Shown: one piece after another, positions 1-7,540 of the stretch | Layout of the letters: the number at the start of each line of letters is the position of its first letter | How positions within the stretch are numbered: position 1 is the stretch's first letter | Assembly (NCBI GenBank): GCA_900471925.1 | Contig: UCGV01000022.1 | Location: forward strand, 1 to 35,085 | Direction of reading: 5' to 3' | Source: Hyphomicrobiales bacterium | GTDB taxonomy: Bacteria; Pseudomonadota; Alphaproteobacteria; Rhizobiales; Rhizobiaceae | Length of the DNA: 35,085 nt | Position numbers and translations under genes: made by a program | The notes under the pieces: model-generated | The model's input: only the letters and a program-made list of their open reading frames with translations | Database searches by the model: none | What the model was told of the DNA's origin: nothing

Positions 1-480
1 ACGCCCTTCCGCACGACCGCAATCACGACGGGAATATCGCAAATGTCGATGATTGCGGTGGCTCTGGCTGCTCCCTACATGATCCGTCGCTTTGGCCTCG
101 GCGCCATCTTCCTCGTCGCGCTCTGTGCCCTGCCCGTTCGGGGCCTGATCGCCGGGACCTTCACGAGCTTTGCCGCAATATTCCCCGTCCAGGTCCTCGA
201 CGGGATCGGCGCCGGCCTGATCGGCATCGCGACGCCAATCGCAGCGGAAAGGATCCTGTCAGGTACCGGGCGCTTCAACGTCGGTCTTGCCGCCGTCATG
301 ACGGTACAGGGCATCGGCGCGTCTTTGAGCAACGTCGTCGCCGGCTGGCTGACGGATCTCGGCGGATACAGCCTTGCCTATTACGTCCATGGGGGTGTCG
401 CCCTCCTTGCCGTTGCAATCTTCCTGTCTGCTTTTCATGCAATCGCACCCTCCGGACGGACAGAAATGGTAAGGCGCTAG
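1..480 (+). CDS. MFS transporter, C-terminal part (5' truncated by window)
   Basis: The reading frame is open from the first base, so only about the last 159 codons of a longer gene are present. The visible part has at least four hydrophobic stretches typical of the C-terminal half of a major facilitator superfamily permease: one begins at the first Met of the frame (base 43), followed by helices rich in Ala, Gly, Ile and Val, and a final helix ending in a short charged tail (..EMVRR). Gly-rich helix starts and the small basic loops between helices fit MFS topology. The substrate cannot be told from this piece. It ends with TAG, and the next gene is a separately transcribed cold-shock gene. 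MFS is the best call; another multi-helix permease family is possible. Confidence 0.75.
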   Translation, partial: TPFRTTAITTGISQMSMIAVALAAPYMIRRFGLGAIFLVALCALPVRGLIAGTFTSFAAIFPVQVLDGIGAGLIGIATPIAAERILSGTGRFNVGLAAVMTVQGIGASLSNVVAGWLTDLGGYSLAYYVHGGVALLAVAIFLSAFHAIAPSGRTEMVRR

Positions 481-553
481 AAGACCCTCGGGTTGATCTT
501 GCCGCGGGGGGACGGTAGGTTGCGGCCTCGCTAATTAAACACGTGAGGATGTG

Positions 554-757
554 ATGCCGACTGGCAAGGTTAAGTTCTTCAACACGGAAAAGGGCTTCGG
601 CTTCATAACGCCGGAAACGGGAGGGCCTGATGTGTTCGTCCACGTCAGCGCGCTTCAGTATGGTGATGCGCTGAAGGAAGGCCAGAGCGTCTCCTACGAC
701 CTCGGCCAGGATCGCAAGACGGGCAAGGCGAAAGCTGAAAACGTCAGGCCTCTCTGA
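554..757 (+). CDS. Cold-shock protein (CspA family, single CSD)
   Basis: A 67-residue protein made of one cold-shock domain, a five-stranded OB fold that binds single-stranded RNA/DNA and acts as an RNA chaperone. The two nucleic-acid-binding motifs are visible: KGFGFI (RNP1, about residues 15-20) and VFVHVSAL (RNP2, about residues 28-35). The length is normal for the family. ATG at 554 is preferred over the GTG at 551 because GAGG at 545-548 is then 5 nt away instead of 2. The gene is monocistronic: a strong terminator follows about 40 nt after the stop, and there is a gap after the MFS gene. Csp genes are often controlled through the 5' leader, but the leader here is too short to show a structure. 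Rhizobia carry several csp paralogues and I cannot say which one this is. Confidence 0.95.
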   Translation: MPTGKVKFFNTEKGFGFITPETGGPDVFVHVSALQYGDALKEGQSVSYDLGQDRKTGKAKAENVRPL

Positions 758-796
758 ACCGTAAGCAGCCTGAACTCGAAAGAGACGGTAGAATCC

Positions 797-826
797 GGGG
801 CGCCCACAGTGGCGCCCCATTTGTTT
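797..826 (+). terminator. Rho-independent terminator after the cold-shock gene
   Basis: A perfect 8-bp GC stem (797-804 with 811-818) closes a 6-nt loop and is followed by ATTTGTTT. It lies 40 nt after the csp stop and before the convergent DUF2934 gene. Confidence 0.85.
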
Positions 827-860
827 CAGGGCGTTGCGAGCGGCCGCTCGAAGCAAGCGC

Positions 861-1154
861 TCAGTGCTTGGTGAGATTTGCGACAATCTTTCCAGATTTC
901 GGCGGCGGCGTTGTTGTCGGAACGCTTTGGGCGCCTCCCTTGGCTTTGGCAGCAGCCTTTGGCTTGGCCGCCTTGGCACTGCCCGGATCCTTCTTGGCCC
1001 GCGGCTTCCTGGCGGGTTGGCTGTCTGTGTCTGCGCCGGCGGCGATTTCCTGAAACGCCTGAAGCCAATGGCGCATATCCTCGCCCTGCGGCCGGCCTTC
1101 CTGCTCCCAGATTTCATAGGCACGTTGTCTGATGCGATCCTCATTTTCTGCCAT
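861..1154 (-). CDS. DUF2934 domain protein with basic Ala/Lys/Pro tail
   Basis: A 97-residue protein. The first 40 residues (ENEDRIRQRAYEIWEQEGRP..) match the short DUF2934 motif common in rhizobia: R-x-R-A-Y-x-I-W-E-x-E-G-R-P followed by HW. The rest is low-complexity and rich in Lys, Ala and Pro, as in DNA- or RNA-binding tails. The function is unknown. ATG at 1154 is chosen over the upstream frame start at 1175 because GGAGGA lies 6 nt before it. It is convergent with the csp gene. No GGAAC-type stress promoter is visible upstream. The family call is confident; a role in nucleic-acid binding is only a guess from the tail. Confidence 0.85.
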   Translation of the reverse strand: MAENEDRIRQRAYEIWEQEGRPQGEDMRHWLQAFQEIAAGADTDSQPARKPRAKKDPGSAKAAKPKAAAKAKGGAQSVPTTTPPPKSGKIVANLTKH

Positions 1155-1415
1155 CTTCGTCCTCCATCTGACCAAGCGTTCGCGTCAGACAGATGGCGCT
1201 AACATCGGTGAGGGCAACGGTAAGCCAGATTTTTCTCTATGGGCCAGCCATCACGAAATCGCGACAGGCACATATTGGTTTATGTTCGTCGTGCACTCCG
1301 CCTTTCTGTCGGCACTAGGTTCGATGATCGGTCCGTCTGAATAAGTTCCTCGCGACCGAGTCGGCTACCATACCCATCGGGGACGCCAGCGGGATGAACC
1401 GTCACGACAAGGCCT

Positions 1416-1637
1416 TCATTCTTCTGGCGCGCCCTCAAGCAGGCCATCGTAAACCTCAAGGAGGGCGTTGGTGATCGCCTGACCAAGCGCGTTTCCTGCC
1501 TGACGAACATCGTCCTCGCTGCCATCACGTGCCGCTCTTGCGAGTTCAAATCCTTGGTCGGAAACGATCTGTTTGGCCATCTCTATCGCCCAAAGGCCGA
1601 AATCGCCGCGGTTATCAATTTTGATTGCGTCGTCCAT
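1416..1637 (-). CDS. Small acidic hypothetical protein, 73 aa
   Basis: Not recognised. The protein is acidic and looks helical (MDDAIKIDNRGDFGLWAIEM.. and later GNALGQAITNALLEVYDG). It has no signal peptide or membrane segment. The only ribosome-site candidate is a weak ACGGA about 10 nt before the ATG. Composition and third-position GC are consistent with coding, and the opposite-strand frames are worse. It stands alone between DUF2934 and the flagellin leader. Confidence 0.6.
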   Translation of the reverse strand: MDDAIKIDNRGDFGLWAIEMAKQIVSDQGFELARAARDGSEDDVRQAGNALGQAITNALLEVYDGLLEGAPEE

Positions 1638-1886
1638 ATGAAATTTTCCGTAATACGCGTCGCGGACCTACCAACCTGTTCCGCGAAAAACTAGTCCTAA
1701 GATGCCGGCGCAACGAGTGCTTAGCGGTGAGCCTAGAGACGATTTCGCATTGCCGATCAATGCCATCACGCGCCGGCCGATCACGGGCGGTATATCGCAA
1801 AACTCAATAGCGCGAGTGCTGAGATTCGCCTTCCGGTTTTAATGTCTCGTTCATCTGCCGGAACGACAATCGAATATTATCGATTC

Positions 1887-1906
1887 TGATCAATCAAATT
1901 TGATCA
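1887..1906. promoter_or_regulatory. Palindrome cluster in the flagellin leader
   Basis: ATCAAATTTGAT (1893-1904) is a perfect 12-bp palindrome, and TGATCA occurs twice, at 1887-1892 and 1901-1906. It ends 12 nt before the flagellin ATG, where a Shine-Dalgarno sequence would be expected but none is seen. It could be an operator or a leader hairpin controlling translation. This is an observation only; no known motif was matched. Confidence 0.35.
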
Positions 1907-1918
1907 CGTAAGCCAGCT

Positions 1919-2932
1919 ATGAACAGCATTCTGACAAATTCATCGGCAGTCGCCGCCCTGGCAACTTTGCGGGCGATCAGTTCCGGTCTTGCGACAACAC
2001 AATCGCAGGTCTCGAGTGGTTACCGAATTGGCAAGGCTTCGGACAATGCCGCGTATTGGTCGATCGCCACCACGATGCGCTCCGACGACAAAGCCCTGTC
2101 TGCCGTACAGGACGCAATCGGCATGGGTGCCGCCATAACAGATACGGCCTATACGGGAATGCAGTCGGCCATCGATATCGTTTCTGCAGTCAAGGCCAAG
2201 CTTGTGGCAGCAACAGAGGCCGGGGTGGACAAGCTGAAAATCAATGACGAACTGACGCAGCTCAAGGACCAGCTTCGCGCGACCGCCACCTCCTCCAGTT
2301 TCAATGGTCAGAATTGGCTCTATTACGGCAAGAACGACGACCCGGTCAAACTGGGCAACCCGCAGGTGCCAGGCTCCTTCGTGCGCGCCGCCGATGGCAG
2401 CGTTTCGGTTCAGATGGTCACGTTCAATCGACTGCACTTCCCGAGCTGGCAGCCATTTTCCTATACGCTTGTTGACGATTCATCCCTCACGCACGGTGAA
2501 TTTGGGGTGCTGACCACAGACATGTACGCCTATAATCTGGGTCTTTCGAAGGGCTACATGCTTGTCAAGGGCAGTGGATCCGGATCGACCTATTCGGGTG
2601 CTCCGGTCCTGCCCCAGATTGAGATCGCCCTGTCCGCGACAACGACGACGAAGGATGTCACAGACATGGTTTCCGTCGTCGATGGCATGCTGCGCGATAT
2701 GACAAGCTATGGCGCGGCGCTCGGAAGCCTCAGCAAACGCATCGCCCTCCAAGACGATTTTGTTAGCACGCTCCGGGATACCGTTCAGAGCGGCATCGGC
2801 CGGCTTGTAGATGCTGACATGGAAGAGGAATCCTCTCGCCTCAGTGCCCTGCAAACGCAACAACAACTGGGCATCCAGTCGCTCTCGATTGCCAACAGCG
2901 CATCGCAACGTATTCTCACGCTGTTCCAATAG
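1919..2932 (+). CDS. Flagellin
   Basis: A 337-residue flagellin, the filament subunit exported through the flagellar type III apparatus, so it has no cleavable signal peptide. The conserved N-terminal D0/D1 segment is plain (SILTNSSAVAALATLRAI.., then ..VSSGYRIGKASDNAAYWSIA, residues 1-140), as is the C-terminal D1/D0 segment (residues about 255-337, ending ..IANSASQRILTLFQ). The middle, about residues 145-250, is the variable surface domain. This is the short, complex-filament type usual in rhizobia. No other motility gene is nearby, so it is either an orphan paralogue or separated from the main fla cluster. The ATG has no convincing ribosome site but a palindrome just upstream. Confidence 0.95.
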   Translation: MNSILTNSSAVAALATLRAISSGLATTQSQVSSGYRIGKASDNAAYWSIATTMRSDDKALSAVQDAIGMGAAITDTAYTGMQSAIDIVSAVKAKLVAATEAGVDKLKINDELTQLKDQLRATATSSSFNGQNWLYYGKNDDPVKLGNPQVPGSFVRAADGSVSVQMVTFNRLHFPSWQPFSYTLVDDSSLTHGEFGVLTTDMYAYNLGLSKGYMLVKGSGSGSTYSGAPVLPQIEIALSATTTTKDVTDMVSVVDGMLRDMTSYGAALGSLSKRIALQDDFVSTLRDTVQSGIGRLVDADMEEESSRLSALQTQQQLGIQSLSIANSASQRILTLFQ

Positions 2933-3448
2933 CGGCCGGCTTGGTCGATCGGACCGGCGCTGACGAATAAAATTCCGTGCTGGCGCAATCCTGCGGTTGC
3001 CAAACGACAGGGTTTTCTTCCGAGCTTCCCGTGTCAACATATGATCCTCGCAAGCCATCGGATCGGCGCCTCTAGCGGTGGCGTTAAGACTGATGCTGGA
3101 AAAACCTGTTTTTGGCAGTCTCCCGCGGCAACTTGGCAAAGATCTCGCTTGGTGTCCGTCTCAGTGATCGGAGCCAGGCCGCTATGATAGGCGGACTGCT
3201 GCTCTTGCTCTTCACGGGCCGACTGAAAGCGACGAGAACGGCCCCTCCAGTACAGATGATGATGGATCGCCGATCTCGTTGACATGGCGCGATCGGGCGC
3301 GCTCCTCGCTTGTTCGACGGGTTTCGCTTGCGGAAAAGACGATGGATGAGCTCAAGACCACCAGTCGCGACCCGCCGCTAACGTCGGAGGACCAGGCTCT
3401 CTGCCAACCTCCGAGCCAGGGGACAACCAATTCGAAGGTGCAGTACAG
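2933..3448. other. Spacer between convergent flagellin and DUF4142 genes
   Basis: 516 bp with no reading frame that combines a ribosome site with coding-like composition. There is an imperfect GC hairpin directly after the flagellin stop (about 2932-2963) but no T run. Nothing else is seen. Confidence 0.5.
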
Positions 3449-3976
3449 TCAATGCGCCGCGACGAGCTTGAGGACGTGCATCTTGTGCATCTCGAGTGTT
3501 GGCAGCGTGTCTGCCGCGAACGTCTTGACGGCTGCATCATCCCCACTTTTCGCGTAGGTCGCAAAGAGCGTCACGGCTTCCAGGTGCGCTGCGGTCTGCA
3601 TGTCGATGTAGAGTGCCTCGAAATCCTGGTCGGAAGATCCCTTGAGCGTGTTCAGCATGGCGGCATGTTTCGGGGAAAGCACCGGCGTCGCGTCATCGAG
3701 CTTTGCGACCTTCTTCAGCTCTTCTGCCGCCTTCGTGTGATCTGCGATCATCTGCTTTGCGAACTCCTTGACGTCGGCGTCCTTTGCCTTCTCCACGGCG
3801 AGCTTGCTCGACTCGATCTCGAAGGCGTTCGCACTGGAGACGACTTTTACGAAGGTCGCCTCGTCGACGTTCATCGGGGCTGACGCGGCGTCGGCACTCT
3901 TCGGCATTGCGGCCATTGTTGCAATAGGCGCAAGAAGAACCGTTGACACGAGCATTGCGAAAATCAGTCTGTTCAT
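3449..3976 (-). CDS. Secreted DUF4142 domain protein
   Basis: A 175-residue protein with a classical signal peptide (about residues 1-23, ..LLAPIATMAAMP) followed by a helical DUF4142 domain, a ferritin-like four-helix family. The family pattern is visible: FVKVVSSANAFEIESSKLA, then VKEFAKQMIADHTKAAEELKK, then a C-terminal helix with HLEAVTLFATYA and TLEMHKMHVLKL. It is expected in the periplasm; its biochemical role is unknown. AAGGA lies 7 nt before the ATG. It is the second gene of an operon: only 10 bp separate it from the upstream esterase, so it should share the stress promoter at 5068-5092. DUF4142 proteins often occur among stress-induced genes in rhizobia. Confidence 0.9.
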   Translation of the reverse strand: MNRLIFAMLVSTVLLAPIATMAAMPKSADAASAPMNVDEATFVKVVSSANAFEIESSKLAVEKAKDADVKEFAKQMIADHTKAAEELKKVAKLDDATPVLSPKHAAMLNTLKGSSDQDFEALYIDMQTAAHLEAVTLFATYAKSGDDAAVKTFAADTLPTLEMHKMHVLKLVAAH

Positions 3977-3986
3977 GTCGATGTCC

Positions 3987-5036
3987 TTACTTAGCGTTGT
4001 TGAAGGCGGCGGTCAGGTCGGAGACTGCAAGATCGAGTGCTTCCTTCGCTTGCGGCACGACCTTGCCCATGCCGAAGAATTCGTGGGTCACGCCATCGTA
4101 GGTCTTGAGATCGACCTTCACGCCTGCGTCCTTGAGCTTGGCGGCATAGGTTTCGCCATCCGAGCGCAGAGGATCGATCTGAGCCAGGATTACAGTTGCC
4201 GGGGCAACGCCCGCGAGGTCCGATCGGCCATTGAGGTTGATACGCGGATCGTTGATATCGTCCATGGATGTGACGGTGTTCTTGACGAACCATTCCATAT
4301 CCGCCTTGCCGAGCGGCTTGGCGTCGGCATTTTCCTTGTAGGAGGGCGTGTTCATGTCGTTGCCGGCGACCGGATAGACGAGAACCTGGTAAACCGGTTG
4401 CCTCGTCTTCATCTCCTTGGCCATCAGCGCCACGTTTGCAGCAAGATTGCCGCCGGCGCTTTCACCCGCAACCGCGATCCTCCGGGCATTGCCGTTAAGT
4501 TGGTGGATGTTCTCGACGACCCATTTGTAAGCGGTCCAGGCATCGTCGTGTGCCGCCGGAAACTTGTGCTCCGGAGCATGTCGGTACTCCACCGAAACCA
4601 CGATCGCATGTGCACCGAGCGACAGGGCCCGCGGTGCTGCGTCATACACGTTGAGGTCGGCCACAACCCAGCCGCCGCCGTGATAGTAGACGACGACGGG
4701 GAACGGACCCGCACCGCTTGGAATGTAGACGCGTGCGGGCAGACCGCCAGTCTTCGACGGGATGGCGATGTCCTTGGTCATCACCTGGGCTTCCGGGTTG
4801 GATGACACACGCTTGTCCCACTGGACCGCGTGCGCGGCGTCCGCGGGGCTGGCCTGTGTTCGCGCTTCGGGCACGGTCAAAGTTGTAAACGGCTTTGAGC
4901 CGAGCGCGGCGAGCTTGTCGAGCACTGCCTGCATTTCAGGAACTGGCTTGGGAGCGTCCTGTGCATAAAGCGGTGCTGCGGTCGTCATAAGCACGCTGGA
5001 CAGCAGCGATGCTTTTAAAAAGTGCTTGAAGGTCAT
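3987..5036 (-). CDS. Secreted alpha/beta hydrolase, HSL (family IV) esterase
   Basis: A 349-residue esterase of the hormone-sensitive-lipase family. A signal peptide (residues 1-25, ends ..PLYAQ) points to the periplasm. The oxyanion-hole motif HGGG is at 119-122, the nucleophile Ser193 in GESAG, catalytic Asp288 in IDPLRSDGE and His318 in THEFFG, so the triad is complete. The family hydrolyses short-chain esters; the substrate is unknown. It is first in a two-gene operon with DUF4142. The exact GGAAC-N17-GTT promoter ends about 30 nt before the ATG, giving a short leader. No good Shine-Dalgarno site is visible before the ATG. The fold and activity class are confident. Confidence 0.93.
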   Translation of the reverse strand: MTFKHFLKASLLSSVLMTTAAPLYAQDAPKPVPEMQAVLDKLAALGSKPFTTLTVPEARTQASPADAAHAVQWDKRVSSNPEAQVMTKDIAIPSKTGGLPARVYIPSGAGPFPVVVYYHGGGWVVADLNVYDAAPRALSLGAHAIVVSVEYRHAPEHKFPAAHDDAWTAYKWVVENIHQLNGNARRIAVAGESAGGNLAANVALMAKEMKTRQPVYQVLVYPVAGNDMNTPSYKENADAKPLGKADMEWFVKNTVTSMDDINDPRINLNGRSDLAGVAPATVILAQIDPLRSDGETYAAKLKDAGVKVDLKTYDGVTHEFFGMGKVVPQAKEALDLAVSDLTAAFNNAK

Positions 5037-5067
5037 GGTCTGGTTCCAGTTATAAGACTAGCTGGCA

Positions 5068-5092
5068 AACCACGCGCGGCACTGCTTGTTCC
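5068..5092 (-). promoter_or_regulatory. EcfG-type promoter of the esterase-DUF4142 operon
   Basis: On the minus strand GGAAC (5092-5088), 17 nt, then GTT (5070-5068). The -10 element is about 32 nt before the esterase ATG, ideal spacing for a short 5' leader. It matches the alphaproteobacterial general-stress sigma consensus. Confidence 0.8.
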
Positions 5093-5299
5093 GCTTCGAT
5101 GATCATAAAGAACGGTTGAGATCGGGTGATCCGGTAGATCCATCTGATCGTACGGCCGTGGTCGTGTCCGCTTTCCAAGGCGTCAGGAGTGCAAGCCACC
5201 GCGACTTGATGATGACGCGCAGAATGAAGTAAATCGCAGGGCCCCGGACGTCTTTGAATGGAAAGCAAGCGGGAATGGCTTTCCGCCTTCGAGTTTGCG

Positions 5300-7540
5300 T
5301 CAGAGGCCCACTCTTCGAATTCTGTCGGCCAAGGGTCGATAGGCATCGCGTTCGATCAATCCGACATCGGACGACAAAAGGCCGTTTTCACAGGCGCGGC
5401 CATCGTCCCAGCCTGGATGGTTGACGATCGGATAGAGGCAGAGACCTTCTATTGGCACACCCGACTGCATGGCGGTGTCAACCTCATGGACGACATAGTC
5501 GAACCAGGGTGCCCGCGCGGCATCTTCGGTACCGGTTTCTGCAATCAGGATCGGTTTTCCGTAACGGGCATACGTTTCAACGAGGATTTTATTGAACGGC
5601 TTGTAGAGGGGATGACAGAAATCGATGGGCGGCCCGCCATGAAGCCACTGGTTCTTCGGATAATAGTTTACACCAATGATATCCAGATAACGCTCCGCCC
5701 CCCCGATCTGCGGCCACATACGTCCGGCGATCAGATCCCAGCCTTGAAACTGTGACTGGCGATGTCCTTCCGCGATGCCACGTTCCAAGGGCCGTGACGG
5801 ATCTGCAATGACATTGATGACCGGATCGCAGTGAACAAAGCGGGCGCGGCTGTCGACCGCGAGGATCTCCTCCATCGCACCTATCGCCGCACGCGCGAGC
5901 TGCACCTTGAGCTCGAAGCCCCTCCCCTGAGCAAAAGGGTTGAGATAGGCCGCGTCTCCTCCCCCCCATGACAAGAAGGAGATTTCGTTGATGGGACAAT
6001 AAAAGGGAACATCGTCGCTTTCCTCACGACAGAGCCTGGCACATGCGCCGGCAAAGCGGGAAAAGCGTTCGACGAATCTTGGCGACCAGATGTCGATATC
6101 GTCCGGCCAACCGTAGTGCAGCAAATCCCATATGACCTGGGTGCCGGAGCCTCGCGCGGCCTGCAACATTGGACGGATACTCGACCAGTTATAGCCGCCG
6201 GGCCCGTCGATCAGGTGCCACCTAAACCCGTCGCGAACGGTGCGGATGCCAAAGCTCGCCAGTTGCCGATAGTCCTGCATTGCCCGGCGATCGTGATCGA
6301 TCGCAGCAATCATATCGAGGCGGTCGCCCACCGCCTCACCCGACTTTGGCCGAAGCCGATGTGTGGAGCATTCAAATCCTCCTTGCAGGAAAGACATGAA
6401 CAGTCCCGTTGATCGCGCCGCCGGCTCACGCTCCTGCAAAACCTGGTTGAGCAGCTGCGTCCATTGGGCGACGACAATATCGACGGCGTAGGTCGTCTCG
6501 ACTTTCCGCCGCAAGGCAGCGCCGAGCGCGTGCCGAATGCCTGGAGACGCTATCAGCTGGCATATCTGGTCGGCGACAGCGGCTGGCTCACCATAAGGCA
6601 CCAGGACGCCGGAAACCTTGTCCTCAATCTGCTGCAGGACGCCGTTATCGGGCGTGGCAATGACAGGCAGGCGGGCCGCACCGGCTTCCGATACGACATG
6701 GGGCATCCCCTCGTCGCGAGAAAGCCAGACGAAGATGTCGAAAGCTGTCAGGAGGGATGGAACATCGTTGCGATCACCCAGGAACTGCATGACGTCGTCC
6801 AGATTGAGCCGCCTCGCCAATGCTTTCAGCTGCGCCGCATATTCCGGCATGAAGGCGTCCGGGCCTCCCACGATGACGAACCGTGCTCGATCGTCTTGAT
6901 GCGCGACGATTGCTGCCGCTCCGATGAAATCCTCGACATTCTTCTTGCGATCGAGGCGGCCGACCCACCCGATCAGAAGATGATCATCGCAAATGCCAAG
7001 GCTTGCGCGGGTGGTTTCCCTTGACGGCCCGTCGAAGGCTGCAAGATCGACCATCGAAGGTATCTCGACGGCATGCCCGTCCCTGCCCGGCATTCTTGAG
7101 GCTGCGGCATCACGGATCGAGCTGCAGACGCCGACATACCGGCTTGTAAAATGTTTGGGGCCGGCCAAAGCTTCCGATACGAGGCCGCCGTGTTCTATGA
7201 GCAGGGGGCGAAGGTGCAGCCGCTCCAACGCGGGATAGATATCGGCGACATTTTGACAGGATATGACGACATCATAACGCGCAAGCTTGCCGGCCAGATA
7301 ACCAATGGTGTCCTCGAATGACAGGCCATAGGGCGTTGTATCGACATCGATGCCAAGCAAGCGCAGCTGTTCATGCGTCTGTTCGGACATGCCGGGCTTG
7401 CGAAAACAGGCAATGACGTCGATGCGGTAGCGTTGACGGTCGAGATTTTCGGCAAGCAGCCGGACTTCCGTCTCCTCGCCGCCGACAACGAGCCAGGCGA
7501 AAACGAAGAGGATGCTGATCGGTGCGTCGTTGTCCCTCAT
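5300..7540 (-). CDS. Fusion: GT4 glycosyltransferase + GH1-like glycoside hydrolase
   Basis: A 746-residue two-domain protein. Residues 1-370 are a GT-B, family GT4-like glycosyltransferase: the second Rossmann half has LLIGWVGRLDRKKN.. and the E-x7-E nucleotide-sugar motif (DEGMPHVVSEAG). Residues about 375-746 form a clan GH-A (TIM barrel) domain resembling family 1 glycosidases: PINEIS carries the putative acid/base Glu519, and IAETGTE the putative nucleophile Glu668, with the usual DLLHYGWP strand between the start and the acid/base. Both catalytic Glu are present, so hydrolysis or transglycosylation is possible. No signal peptide is seen, so a cytoplasmic role is expected, perhaps trimming or transferring sugars on a lipid-linked intermediate (inference). 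The start overlaps the upstream gene by 4 nt (ATGA), implying translational coupling. It is the last gene of the operon. Confidence 0.88.
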   Translation of the reverse strand: MRDNDAPISILFVFAWLVVGGEETEVRLLAENLDRQRYRIDVIACFRKPGMSEQTHEQLRLLGIDVDTTPYGLSFEDTIGYLAGKLARYDVVISCQNVADIYPALERLHLRPLLIEHGGLVSEALAGPKHFTSRYVGVCSSIRDAAASRMPGRDGHAVEIPSMVDLAAFDGPSRETTRASLGICDDHLLIGWVGRLDRKKNVEDFIGAAAIVAHQDDRARFVIVGGPDAFMPEYAAQLKALARRLNLDDVMQFLGDRNDVPSLLTAFDIFVWLSRDEGMPHVVSEAGAARLPVIATPDNGVLQQIEDKVSGVLVPYGEPAAVADQICQLIASPGIRHALGAALRRKVETTYAVDIVVAQWTQLLNQVLQEREPAARSTGLFMSFLQGGFECSTHRLRPKSGEAVGDRLDMIAAIDHDRRAMQDYRQLASFGIRTVRDGFRWHLIDGPGGYNWSSIRPMLQAARGSGTQVIWDLLHYGWPDDIDIWSPRFVERFSRFAGACARLCREESDDVPFYCPINEISFLSWGGGDAAYLNPFAQGRGFELKVQLARAAIGAMEEILAVDSRARFVHCDPVINVIADPSRPLERGIAEGHRQSQFQGWDLIAGRMWPQIGGAERYLDIIGVNYYPKNQWLHGGPPIDFCHPLYKPFNKILVETYARYGKPILIAETGTEDAARAPWFDYVVHEVDTAMQSGVPIEGLCLYPIVNHPGWDDGRACENGLLSSDVGLIERDAYRPLADRIRRVGL

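Noticed and set aside
296..1144. 282-aa minus-strand frame across the MFS end, csp and DUF2934
   Set aside because: Arg-rich shadow overlapping three well-supported genes in other frames; no ribosome site.
1860..1884. GGAAC upstream of flagellin as a stress promoter
   Set aside because: At the -10 position the sequence is GAT, not GTT, and flagellin is not an expected stress gene.
5260..5284. GGAAAGC / GCTTTCC hairpin as terminator of the glycan operon
   Set aside because: Seven-bp stem with an 11-nt loop, but no T run follows on the minus strand.
5050..5346. 98-aa minus-strand frame after the glycan operon
   Set aside because: It overlaps the stress promoter of the esterase and the end of the GT-GH gene; no ribosome site or coding character.
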